DNA of 6,411 nucleotides from Deltaproteobacteria bacterium (GCA_003646995.1 QMLZ01000170.1:1-6411); one strand, 5' to 3'. Shown: positions 1 to 6,234, counted from the stretch's first letter. Made by a program: numbers and translations. The notes: generated by a model from the letters alone, not told the origin.

Positions 1-498
1 AATAAAGGGTGGAACCCTCAACACGTAGCCGGTCTCTACTGTAACAGGCTTAGTATCCCCGGCAACTGAATCACCCTTTGCCCAAGGTTCTGCTTTCGTA
101 ACAGTGAGATCGACAAAATTGGGCAGCGTAATGCCTATGGGCTTATCACCGAAAAACAGAATCTGTACTTCCAAATTGTCAGTGAGAAAATTCTTTGCCT
201 CCCCTACTTGTTCTTCACTCAGGTAGACTTGGTCATAGGTCTGCACATCCATAAAACAATATTCATTGTCCTGGCTGTAAAGAAACTGCATTGGACGCTC
301 TTCAAGATCAGCCGGTTGAAAGGTATCCCCCGACCGATAGGTCCTATCTATGATCACGCCAGTCATCATGTTTTTTAGCTTACACCGATAGAGGGCTTGT
401 CCTTTCCCCGGCTTTGAGAATTCAAAATCAATGATGATATAGGGTTCATTATCCAACTGAATCTTTAGACCTTTTCTCAGGTCACTAGCAGTGTACAT
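1..498 (-). CDS. efp: Elongation factor P, 3'-truncated by window edge
   Basis: Translation factor that binds between the P and E sites of the ribosome and relieves stalling at polyproline stretches. The reverse strand reads from ATG (complement of 496-498) for 166 codons without a stop, beginning MYTASDLRKGLKIQLDNEPY. It aligns from memory along its whole length with E. coli EF-P (188 aa), so roughly 20 C-terminal residues lie outside the window. The N-terminal KOW-like domain covers about residues 1-63, followed by the OB domains (for example ITLPNFVDLTV). The modification loop is SKPGKGQA; Lys32 is the counterpart of E. coli Lys34, the beta-lysylation site. An AAGGAG ribosome binding site lies at 505-510, 6 bases upstream of the ATG. 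The gene is divergent from the UPF0261 gene and has its own promoter. It is a housekeeping gene with no evident link to the aromatic cluster. Confidence 0.96.
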   Translation of the reverse strand, partial: MYTASDLRKGLKIQLDNEPYIIIDFEFSKPGKGQALYRCKLKNMMTGVIIDRTYRSGDTFQPADLEERPMQFLYSQDNEYCFMDVQTYDQVYLSEEQVGEAKNFLTDNLEVQILFFGDKPIGITLPNFVDLTVTKAEPWAKGDSVAGDTKPVTVETGYVLRVPPFI

Positions 499-563
499 CC
501 TTTACTCCTTCTGCGTGTCAATACGGAGCCCTAATACAAATCGTTGGCTCAAAAGCCTCCTCT

Positions 564-591
564 TTTATACCGAAATGTGCAAACTGGTCAA
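564..591 (-). promoter_or_regulatory. Sigma-70-type promoter for efp
   Basis: On the minus strand TTGACC (complement of 586-591) is followed after 16 bases by TATAAA (complement of 564-569). Each hexamer matches five of six consensus bases. Transcription would start near 557, giving a leader of about 60 bases before the efp start codon. Only the sequence match supports this, but it is the best promoter in the gap. Confidence 0.65.
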
Positions 592-612
592 GCTAAAATA
601 AGCAGGTTGGTA

Positions 613-642
613 TTGCTTTTCGGAGGACCGTTGCCTTATTAT
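613..642 (+). promoter_or_regulatory. Possible weak promoter for the UPF0261 gene
   Basis: TTGCTT at 613-618 and TATTAT at 637-642 are separated by 18 bases. The -10 matches five of six consensus bases; the -35 matches only the TTG. It is the most reasonable rightward promoter between efp and the downstream gene, and a regulated or alternative-sigma promoter is equally possible. No convincing -24/-12 sigma-54 motif was seen in this gap. Confidence 0.3.
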
Positions 643-700
643 CTGAAACAATTACAACGAGGGAGGAGAAAATAGGTTTGTGAATGGAAACCAATTCAAG

Positions 701-705
701 AGGAG
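701..705 (+). promoter_or_regulatory. Ribosome binding site that sets the UPF0261 start at 711
   Basis: AGGAG ends 5 bases before ATG 711. The other purine-rich site (GGGAGGAG, 661-668) is about 15 bases upstream of the alternative in-frame ATG at 684, which is too far. The family's conserved N-terminal strand (LIVVIGTYDTK) begins directly after Met711, so the nine extra residues of the longer form look non-native. Confidence 0.6.
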
Positions 706-710
706 ACGGG

Positions 711-1940
711 ATGAAAAGACACTTGATAGTAGTGATTGGGACCTACGACACCAAAGCAGAGGAGCATATATTCTTACACAAGGGCATCAAACAACGGGGC
801 CACACATCCATCACCATTAATGTAGGTACTGGAGGACCGTGCCCAGCAACAGTAGATTATGATCTTTATCCAGAAGTTCTTGGATCTAGTCCCGAATCCT
901 GCAAGTCGCGCGATCAGGCTATCAGAGAGATGATCACAATGGCTTCAGGCTTAGTACAAAGGCTCCACCGGGAACATGGTATCTCGGGAATCATATCCGC
1001 CGGCGGAGGTAGTGGTACCCACATTGCCGCTTCCATAATGAGAGCCCTCCCGATGGGAATTCCTAAATTGATCGTTTCTACTGTCGCGTCTCGGGACATG
1101 AAGCCTGTGATTGGCACGAAAGACATTACTATCATGCACAGTGTAGTGGACCTTCTCGGTATCAACAGTGTGTCAGGGAGGGTGTTGGACAAGGCAGCCG
1201 CAGCAATCTGTGCCATGGCAGAAAGTCAATGGGAGCCTAGGGAAACAAAGAGTCGCATAGCCCTGACCCTTTTCGGGTTCATTACACCTGCAGCAGAATT
1301 TGCTCGAAGGGAGTTGGAAAATATGGGTTATGAAGTGGTCCCCTTTCATGCCAACGGCACCGGCGGCATGGCCATGGAAGCATTGGCAAGAGAAGGATAT
1401 TTTGAGGGTATCCTGGATTTAGCAACCCATGAATTGGCCGACGAACTGAAAAATGGTTACTGCAGTGGCATAGGCCCGGACAGACTCGAACCCATAACTT
1501 CTCCTCAGCCCATACCTCGCCTCGTGATTCCCGGTGGGCTTGATTGTGCAGTGCTTGAATTTACCAGGGACACGGTGCCTGAAGAATATAAAGCTCGCAA
1601 GATCTTCTATTACGACTTTCGTTCTGCGGTGCGTCTTAGCCGGGAAGAGACTACTGTTGTCGCTGAACAACTTGCTGAAAAGCTTTCCAAGGCCCCAAAT
1701 TATTGTAAAGTTCTAATTCCCTTGCATGGTTGCTCCGAGGCCGACAAGGAGGGAGCCCCCCTTTTTGATCCAAAACTGAATGCTCTTTTTGTGCAAATCC
1801 TTAAGAATAGATTGGGCGGCATCATTGAAATAAAAGAGGCCCCCTACCATATAAACGATCCTGCATTTGCCCGTGTGGCTGCCGAGATATTGCACAATAT
1901 GATCACTATCACTTCCACTCTGCAAGCATCCGGGCCATAA
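711..1940 (+). CDS. Tm-1-like ATP-binding, UPF0261 family protein
   Basis: 409 aa, a usual length for the UPF0261/COG5441 family, which is homologous to the N-terminal ATP-binding half of the tomato virus-resistance protein Tm-1. No enzymatic reaction is firmly established for bacterial members. Family hallmarks seen: IGTYDTKAEE at residues 9-18, the glycine-rich nucleotide loop SAGGGSGTH (96-104), the conserved segment DITIMHSVVDLLGIN ending at 152, and a second-half motif PGGLDC ending at Cys279. It has no signal peptide or membrane segment, so it is probably cytosolic. An in-frame ATG at 684 would add nine residues, but the AGGAG spacing favours 711. It diverges from efp, and its 3' end overlaps the convergent lysR by 32 bases. 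In plants and fungi this domain is fused to a PEP-hydrolase-like TIM barrel, and bacterial homologues often neighbour such a gene (family knowledge); no such gene is visible here. The family call is secure and the function is unknown. Confidence 0.88.
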   Translation: MKRHLIVVIGTYDTKAEEHIFLHKGIKQRGHTSITINVGTGGPCPATVDYDLYPEVLGSSPESCKSRDQAIREMITMASGLVQRLHREHGISGIISAGGGSGTHIAASIMRALPMGIPKLIVSTVASRDMKPVIGTKDITIMHSVVDLLGINSVSGRVLDKAAAAICAMAESQWEPRETKSRIALTLFGFITPAAEFARRELENMGYEVVPFHANGTGGMAMEALAREGYFEGILDLATHELADELKNGYCSGIGPDRLEPITSPQPIPRLVIPGGLDCAVLEFTRDTVPEEYKARKIFYYDFRSAVRLSREETTVVAEQLAEKLSKAPNYCKVLIPLHGCSEADKEGAPLFDPKLNALFVQILKNRLGGIIEIKEAPYHINDPAFARVAAEILHNMITITSTLQASGP

Positions 1941-2856
1941 TGCTTTTGATGCCTGCCTCCTCTTCTTTCCTAGGTATCATGCTCAAAAGGAGGTCCAGGA
2001 AGGCCTGACCTGCTCTTGTCAGATATTGACCCTTTAGATATGCGATGCTTATATCTAGGCTCATGGCATGGCCTCGTATCCTTACCGCTGCCAGCTTGCC
2101 ATCTCTCAACTCAAAGCCTACTGCCTCCCTCACAAGAAATGAAATTCCTTCCCCTCTGGCCACCAGTTGTTTGATGAACTCTGTATTGCTGGTCTCCATC
2201 AATATGTTTGGGGTCAGGTCATGCTGGGAGAACAGGGCCTCTACCTTCTTCCGTGTGCCAGACCCCTGCTCTTTCATGATCAAAGGCTCTTTCGCCAGCT
2301 CCTCCACCTCCACTTCACCTTTGCGTGCAAAGGGATGAAAAGGTCGAACTATTGTCACCAATTCCTCTTGGCTGAAAGGGATAAACTCAACATCAGGGTT
2401 ATCTATGGCCTTTGCTATCACCGCCACCTCATTCCTTAGTTCCACGAGACTATTTATCATTTCTAATGAGCTACCCTCATCCAGGTGAATCTTGATGCCA
2501 GGGTATGCACTATGAAAACTGCTTATGAGTGCGGGCATAAAGTACCTTGCATAGGCCTTGGTGGTCCCAAGCCTCAGAACCCCCTTTTTAAGTCCCTTCA
2601 GTTCCTCAATAAGACCTTCCACCCGACTTTCCCAATCAAAAATTCCCTTTACTTGCTCATATAGCAACCTCCCCTCTTCAGTCAGATAGATGTTTCTTCC
2701 CCTTTTTTTGAAAAGTTTGAGCTCACACCAGTCCTCAAACCGCTTGAGCTGAGAGGTGATTGCTGGCTGAGTGACAAAGAGTTGTTCTGCAGCCTTTGTG
2801 CAGCTCAAATGCTTAGCAGTAAGGTAAAACACCCGCAGATGATGGAGATTTAACAT
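1909..2856 (-). CDS. LysR-family transcriptional regulator
   Basis: 315 aa, normal for the family. The N-terminal winged helix-turn-helix spans about residues 1-60, with the classic signature around TKAAEQLFVTQPAITSQLKRFE (residues 20-41) and LFKKRGRNIYLTEEG in the wing. A linker helix (about 60-88) leads to the two-lobed effector-binding domain (about 92-300), which starts GVLRLGTTKAYARYFMPAL. This architecture binds DNA as a dimer or tetramer and responds to a small molecule, often a pathway intermediate. A GAGG site (complement of 2864-2867) lies 7 bases from the ATG. The gene is transcribed away from the ppsA-like gene across a 237-base gap containing a LysR-type box, so it is the likely regulator of that cluster and possibly of itself (inference). 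Its 3' end overlaps the UPF0261 gene tail-to-tail. The effector cannot be deduced; an aromatic acid or phenolic compound is a guess from context. Confidence 0.95.
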   Translation of the reverse strand: MLNLHHLRVFYLTAKHLSCTKAAEQLFVTQPAITSQLKRFEDWCELKLFKKRGRNIYLTEEGRLLYEQVKGIFDWESRVEGLIEELKGLKKGVLRLGTTKAYARYFMPALISSFHSAYPGIKIHLDEGSSLEMINSLVELRNEVAVIAKAIDNPDVEFIPFSQEELVTIVRPFHPFARKGEVEVEELAKEPLIMKEQGSGTRKKVEALFSQHDLTPNILMETSNTEFIKQLVARGEGISFLVREAVGFELRDGKLAAVRIRGHAMSLDISIAYLKGQYLTRAGQAFLDLLLSMIPRKEEEAGIKSIMARMLAEWK

Positions 2857-2857
2857 G

Positions 2858-2870
2858 AATGAGCCTCATT
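2858..2870. repeat. Palindrome overlapping the lysR ribosome binding site
   Basis: AATGAG, one central base, then CTCATT form a perfect 6+1+6 inverted repeat just upstream of the lysR start codon. On the lysR strand it includes the GAGG ribosome binding sequence. It could be a repressor or autoregulatory site, or a small RNA hairpin that limits lysR translation. Short palindromes also arise by chance, so the functional claim is weak. Confidence 0.4.
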
Positions 2871-2918
2871 TAAAATTGGTTTATGGCGGGTAGATATCCA
2901 TAACTTTTGTTTATATAT

Positions 2919-2949
2919 AGCATAAAGAAAATGAAATTGACACTGTCAA
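2919..2949 (-). promoter_or_regulatory. Possible lysR promoter
   Basis: The palindrome at 2937-2949 supplies a consensus TTGACA on the minus strand (complement of 2944-2949). Downstream candidates for the -10 are TTTATG after 17 bases (complement of 2921-2926) or TATGCT after 19 bases (complement of 2919-2924). Neither is strong, and a TATATATAAA stretch (complement of 2910-2919) lies a little further on. The -10 assignment is uncertain. Confidence 0.35.
2937..2949. promoter_or_regulatory. Candidate LysR-type operator (T-N11-A palindrome)
   Basis: TTGACACTGTCAA is a perfect inverted repeat (TTGACA, C, TGTCAA). It begins with T and ends with A at 13 bases, which is the T-N11-A form of LysR-type binding boxes. 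It sits between the divergent lysR and ppsA-like genes, 144 bases upstream of the ppsA-like start. Because it is symmetric it presents TTGACA as a -35 hexamer to both strands, so protein bound here could control both promoters. The palindrome is seen directly; regulator binding is inferred. Confidence 0.55.
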
Positions 2950-2965
2950 GTTCATTTACCACTAT
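2937..2965 (+). promoter_or_regulatory. Candidate promoter for the ppsA-ppsB-ubiD operon
   Basis: A perfect -35 hexamer TTGACA (2937-2942) is followed by a 17-base spacer and CACTAT (2960-2965). The latter matches only three of six -10 consensus bases. A strong -35 with a poor -10 fits an activator-assisted promoter. Transcription from here would give a leader of about 120 bases before the ppsA-like start codon. Confidence 0.4.
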
Positions 2966-3093
2966 GCAACTATCCTGCTGGATTTGCTCTTAGATTTGAA
3001 AAGACTCCCGATCATAGGCCTTATCTGCCAGGCTTGTCCCAAAGGTGGTTCTAATATTTTTTATTAACCTCAGCCAAGGAAGGGAGGATCAAC

Positions 3094-4953
3094 ATGAGCA
3101 ATGAAAAGGCAGGGAAATTCCCAGATCCCCACGAATTTCAGGTACCCCCGGAGCTAGAGGGGTGGGAGGAGATGTACCCGTCTCACTATCTCTTCTCCAA
3201 GGACAGGCAAGAGTGGGAAAGTAGCCAGTTCTGGTACCAAGACAAGATTCATGCCCCAGAACCAATTCCACCTTTAGACCTTATTTTCCAGGAAGCTTGG
3301 CAAATCGCCTTGTCACAATACACCACAAGAGTCTTCTGTATCCCTCCTGCACAGGGAATCGCCCAGCGTATGGTGGGATGTTACATGTACATCTGCGCTA
3401 TTAACCCGCCACCGGACGAGATAGTCCAGGAAAAGGCAGGCCTTTTTGAGAAAAGGGTATTCTATGTATTTGAACATTATGATGAGCTTTGGGACAAGTG
3501 GATTACAAAATTCAGGGCCTTGGGCGAAGAGATGAAGGCTGTGACCATTCCGAAAGAATTCCCCAAATATGTCCCCGAGGAAGAGGTGCTGCCTGCACCT
3601 ACAGGATGCTATGTCTCATATGATATCCTTGAGGCCTTTGACAAGCTTGTCAACCAGATGATCAAAGGGTGGCAGTACCATTTTGAAATGCTGAATCTTA
3701 CCTACCTGGCATATCTCATGTTTGCCGATGTTACCCGCAAACTGTTTCCGGGAATAAGCGAAAGTGCCATCGGAAAGATGGTCGCCGGAGCTTATGTATC
3801 CATGTTCAGGCCTGAAGAAGAGCTTTGTCAGCTAGCACGATTGGCGACCTCCATGAGAGAAGTTGCGGATATTCTAAAATCCGATGCCTCTGTGGAGCAG
3901 AAGATTGCGCAACTTGAAAAAATTCCTGACGGAAAGCGTTGGCTGGAAGAATACGAAAAGGCCAAAGACCCTTGGTTCTACGTGTCTTGTGGAAGTGGCT
4001 GGTACCACCATGAAGGTAGCTGGATAACACACCCCGAAATACCATTTAGTTACATAAAAAGCTACGTGGAGCGACTGGAAAAAGGTGAAACTATTGAGCG
4101 TGCCTTAGATGAGATAGACAAACAAAGGAACCAAATCGTTGCAGAGTATAGGAACCTGATCCAGACAGATGAGGACAGAAAGGCCTTTGAGGATGCCTAT
4201 AAAACCATTCGTACTATTTATAGGTACGCTGAGGACCATCTTTTCTGGGTAGAACACTGGCTCCACACCATTTGGTACTCAAAGATCAGAGAACTTGGTG
4301 CATTGCTGGTTAAATATGACATGCTAAGCCAGGTGGACGATATTTTCATGTTTAACCGCTACGAGATCCCGGAGATGCTTACTGAACTATCCATTGCATG
4401 GGCCCTGGGCGTGGATATCCCCGTAAGAGGCAGTTATTACAAGGCAAAGGCAACCAAGCGTCGCAATATTCTTGAAGCCGCTGCCAAGTGGATGCCCACC
4501 CCTGCCCTAGGGGTGCCCCCAGAAGAAGTGGCAGAACCTTTCACCATCATGCTTTGGGGAATTACAACAGACAAGGTTAAGGAATGGCTAAAAGGTGTTG
4601 AGGCCCCCGAGGCCGGAGCAGTAAATGAGATAAAAGGATTTGCCTCATCGGCCGGTGTTGCAGAAGGTCCTGCTCGTGTCCTCAAGCTCCTCAAGGACAT
4701 TACCGAGCTTAAGCACGGTGAGGTGCTGGTTTGCCCTTCAACTAACCCCTCATGGGCTCCGGTATTTACCAAGATCAAAGCTGCGGTCACTGATATTGGA
4801 GGGCTGACCAGCCATGCGGCAATTGTGTGCAGAGAGTATGGCGTGCCTTCGGTGACCGGCACAGGGGTAGCAACCTCAGTCATTAACACTGGTGATATTG
4901 TCCGTGTCGATGGGGATATGGGGGTAGTAACCATCGTTAAGCGTGCCCAATAG
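3094..4953 (+). CDS. ppsA: Phenylphosphate synthase alpha subunit-like (phosphohistidine protein)
   Basis: 619 aa, about 70 kDa, the size reported for phenylphosphate synthase protein 1 of Thauera aromatica. In that system this subunit receives a phosphoryl group on histidine and transfers it to phenol. The C-terminal PEP-utilizing swivelling domain (about 512-617) contains the active-site motif GGLTSHAAIVCREYGVP; His574 is the predicted phosphorylated residue, and CPSTNPSWAPVF precedes it. The preceding 500 residues are Trp- and Tyr-rich, with segments such as GSGWYHHEGSW (300-310) and EDHLFWVEHWLHTIW (380-394), and probably form the acceptor-binding part. The PEP-binding TIM barrel of true PEP synthase is absent. 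GGGAGG at 3082-3087 lies 6 bases from the ATG. It is first in a co-directional set with the ATP-grasp partner and ubiD. Related family members could accept other phenolics such as catechol or cresols, so the substrate is not certain. Confidence 0.85.
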   Translation: MSNEKAGKFPDPHEFQVPPELEGWEEMYPSHYLFSKDRQEWESSQFWYQDKIHAPEPIPPLDLIFQEAWQIALSQYTTRVFCIPPAQGIAQRMVGCYMYICAINPPPDEIVQEKAGLFEKRVFYVFEHYDELWDKWITKFRALGEEMKAVTIPKEFPKYVPEEEVLPAPTGCYVSYDILEAFDKLVNQMIKGWQYHFEMLNLTYLAYLMFADVTRKLFPGISESAIGKMVAGAYVSMFRPEEELCQLARLATSMREVADILKSDASVEQKIAQLEKIPDGKRWLEEYEKAKDPWFYVSCGSGWYHHEGSWITHPEIPFSYIKSYVERLEKGETIERALDEIDKQRNQIVAEYRNLIQTDEDRKAFEDAYKTIRTIYRYAEDHLFWVEHWLHTIWYSKIRELGALLVKYDMLSQVDDIFMFNRYEIPEMLTELSIAWALGVDIPVRGSYYKAKATKRRNILEAAAKWMPTPALGVPPEEVAEPFTIMLWGITTDKVKEWLKGVEAPEAGAVNEIKGFASSAGVAEGPARVLKLLKDITELKHGEVLVCPSTNPSWAPVFTKIKAAVTDIGGLTSHAAIVCREYGVPSVTGTGVATSVINTGDIVRVDGDMGVVTIVKRAQ

Positions 4954-4963
4954 GCTCGGGCAC
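4943..4963 (+). other. Stem-loop spanning the ppsA stop codon
   Basis: GTGCCC (4943-4948) and GGGCAC (4958-4963) form a 6-bp GC-rich stem with a 9-base loop that holds the TAG stop codon of the ppsA-like gene. No U-tract follows, so it is not a terminator on its own. It could affect mRNA stability or decay at the gene boundary. Confidence 0.4.
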
Positions 4964-4971
4964 TGAAACAC

Positions 4972-4998
4972 AGGAGGGGAGGCTTGTCCTCTCCTCTT
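4972..4998 (+). terminator. Stem-loop between ppsA and ppsB (attenuator-like)
   Basis: The arm at 4972-4982 (AGGAGGGGAGG) pairs with 4988-4998 (CCTCTCCTCTT), giving 11 pairs including two G-U wobbles, around the 5-base loop CTTGT. Only a weak U run (TTTAAAA) follows, so it resembles a leaky terminator or an mRNA-stabilising or processing stem more than a full terminator. The gene downstream is clearly functionally coupled to the gene upstream, so complete termination here is unlikely. Confidence 0.45.
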
Positions 4999-5026
4999 TA
5001 AAATTGCTCCAAAAGAGCATGAGGCA

Positions 5027-5033
5027 GGGGGAG
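5027..5033 (+). promoter_or_regulatory. Ribosome binding site choosing the ppsB start at 5037
   Basis: The purine run GGGGGAG ends 3 bases before ATG 5037, with its G5 core about 5 bases away. Upstream in-frame starts at TTG 5004 and ATG 5019 lack a well-placed site: 5004 falls just after the stem-loop, and 5019 has only AAGAG immediately adjacent. The PEP-synthase-like homology begins right after Met5037. Confidence 0.5.
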
Positions 5034-5036
5034 CAA

Positions 5037-6104
5037 ATGGAACATGTCTTGGATTTTAGGAATGTTGACAAAGGGTCAATTGCCTCAGTGGGGGGCAAAA
5101 ACGCCAGCCTAGGGGAAATGATTAAGGCAGGCATAAGGGTGCCACCTGGATTTGCTGTTACAACACAAAGCTATCTCAGTTACATCACAGAAAGCGGGAT
5201 AAAGGACAATATATTTGCAATATTGGCTGAAATGAATCCCGAGGAAGTTGATTCGGTTAATGCAGCCAGCGAGAAGATACAAGAACTGATGAAACAAGTT
5301 GAGATACCACAGGATATAAAAGGCGCAATCGAGCAAGCCTATGATCGCCTTTGCAGGGAGTGTGAGATAAAGGCCGCTCCCGTTGCTGTGCGGTCCAGTG
5401 CTACCGCTGAAGATCTGCCCACTGCCAGCTTTGCAGGACAGCAGGACACTTACCTATGGATTGAAGGTAAGGACAACGTACTCGAAAAGGTTCGTGATTG
5501 CTGGGCCAGCCTTTTTACCCCTAGGGCTATCAGCTACCGGGTCAAGAATAATTTTCCGCATGAGAAGGTACTCATTAGTGTTGGTGTTCAGCGAATGGCT
5601 AATTCAAAGGCTGCAGGGGTAATGTTTACCCTTAATCCCACAGATGGTGACCGCTCCAAAGTAGTGATTGAGGGCAGTTGGGGCCTGGGCGAGACGGTGG
5701 TATCAGGAACAGTGACTCCCGACAAGTTCGTGATTGACAAAGTGATAATGGAAATCAGCGAGCGCACCATTTCACGCAAGCATATTCAGTGCATCTATAA
5801 CCCAGACGGTGGGGGGACCATAGATACCGATGTCAGTGAAGACATGCAGAATCAATGCTGTCTGGAAGACCGAGAAATTAAGGAACTGGTCCGCATGGCC
5901 AAAAAGATAGAGGCCCATTATGGGCGGCCAATGGACATTGAGTGGGCCATTGACAAGGATATACCCTTTCCGGACAACATCTTCATTGTTCAGGCCAGAC
6001 CGGAAACTGTGTGGAGCCAAAAATCCAGTGGCCCCAAAATAGGAAAGAAATCAGGCTACCAACTGCTCATGGAACAAGCCATGAAACGGATAAAGATACC
6101 GTAG
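5037..6104 (+). CDS. ppsB: Phenylphosphate synthase beta subunit-like (ATP-grasp)
   Basis: 355 aa, about 39-40 kDa, matching phenylphosphate synthase protein 2, which corresponds to the N-terminal PEP/pyruvate-dikinase ATP-binding domain of PEP synthase. In the known system it uses MgATP to phosphorylate the histidine of PpsA, releasing AMP and phosphate. Seen here: VGGKNASLGEM with Lys21, VPPGFAVTT, the ATP-contact motif AVRSSATAEDLPTASFAG (Arg119), GVMFTLNPTDGD, EGSWGLGE (212-219), DIEWA (300-304) and the terminal QARPETVWS (from 319). The swivelling histidine domain and the PEP-binding barrel are both missing, so it needs the upstream gene product to work. It follows ppsA after 83 bases that hold two stem-loops. 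Starting at TTG 5004 or ATG 5019 would add 11 or 6 residues. A PEP synthase fragment is unlikely, because the gene ends cleanly and is paired with a specialised partner. Confidence 0.86.
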   Translation: MEHVLDFRNVDKGSIASVGGKNASLGEMIKAGIRVPPGFAVTTQSYLSYITESGIKDNIFAILAEMNPEEVDSVNAASEKIQELMKQVEIPQDIKGAIEQAYDRLCRECEIKAAPVAVRSSATAEDLPTASFAGQQDTYLWIEGKDNVLEKVRDCWASLFTPRAISYRVKNNFPHEKVLISVGVQRMANSKAAGVMFTLNPTDGDRSKVVIEGSWGLGETVVSGTVTPDKFVIDKVIMEISERTISRKHIQCIYNPDGGGTIDTDVSEDMQNQCCLEDREIKELVRMAKKIEAHYGRPMDIEWAIDKDIPFPDNIFIVQARPETVWSQKSSGPKIGKKSGYQLLMEQAMKRIKIP

Positions 6105-6160
6105 GGAGTTAGGAGTTAGAAGACAGGAGGTAGAATTCAGAAGTAAGAAGCCAGGATAAA
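6105..6160 (+). repeat. Eight degenerate tandem heptamers after ppsB
   Basis: Exactly eight 7-base units begin at the base after the ppsB stop: GGAGTTA, GGAGTTA, GAAGACA, GGAGGTA, GAATTCA, GAAGTAA, GAAGCCA, GGATAAA. Base 1 is G, base 3 is A and base 7 is A in every unit, base 2 is always a purine, and base 4 is G in six of eight. A 13-base purine-rich linker (6161-6173) leads to a second heptamer block. The period of 7 rules out a coding explanation. It resembles the short tandem heptanucleotide repeats of some bacterial intergenic regions, and its function is unknown. Confidence 0.75.
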
Positions 6161-6173
6161 GGGGAGACGAATA

Positions 6174-6215
6174 ACGGTGAACGGTGAACCGTCAACCGTA
6201 AGCACTGAACAGTTT
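6174..6215 (+). repeat. Second heptamer block with inverted symmetry, before ubiD
   Basis: Six 7-base units follow one another: ACGGTGA, ACGGTGA, ACCGTCA, ACCGTAA, GCACTGA, ACAGTTT. Base 2 is C and base 5 is T in all six; base 1 and base 7 are A in five of six. Units 1-2 are near reverse complements of units 3-4, so 6174-6199 can fold into an imperfect hairpin (two 5-bp ACGGT/ACCGT stems with a 2-base mismatch). No U-tract follows, so it is not a canonical terminator. It ends only a few bases before the ubiD ribosome binding site. Confidence 0.7.
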
Positions 6216-6234
6216 AAAAGGAGGAATGAACAGT

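Noticed and set aside
914..1216. Minus-strand 100-codon frame inside the UPF0261 gene
   Set aside because: It is antisense to a conserved region containing the GGGSGT loop and has no motif of its own; it is a by-product of codon bias.
3047..3069. AT-rich stem-loop (GGTT...AATA / TATT...AACC with a 2-base bulge) upstream of the ppsA ribosome binding site
   Set aside because: It has only 8 pairs, mostly A-T, with a bulge and a T5 loop. It is weak enough to be chance in AT-rich leader DNA, and no riboswitch-like conserved core is visible.
2857..3093. Search for a sigma-54 (-24/-12) promoter, as used by some phenol-degradation operons
   Set aside because: No GG-N10-GC arrangement with TGGC/TTGC context was found in this gap or at 499-710.
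4437..4934. Long minus-strand open frame (165 codons) opposite the 3' part of ppsA
   Set aside because: It lies wholly antisense to a clearly conserved PEP-utilizing domain, is rich in Ser/Thr/Pro/Ala as expected of a shadow frame, and shows no recognisable motif.
3094..6104. Frameshifted or split ordinary PEP synthase
   Set aside because: The order is inverted relative to PEP synthase (histidine domain gene first, ATP-grasp gene second), the PEP-binding barrel is absent, and each gene has its own ribosome binding site and clean ends, so it is not a broken ppsA of central metabolism.
6105..6215. CRISPR array
   Set aside because: The repeat unit is 7 bases with no spacers, so it does not have CRISPR architecture.
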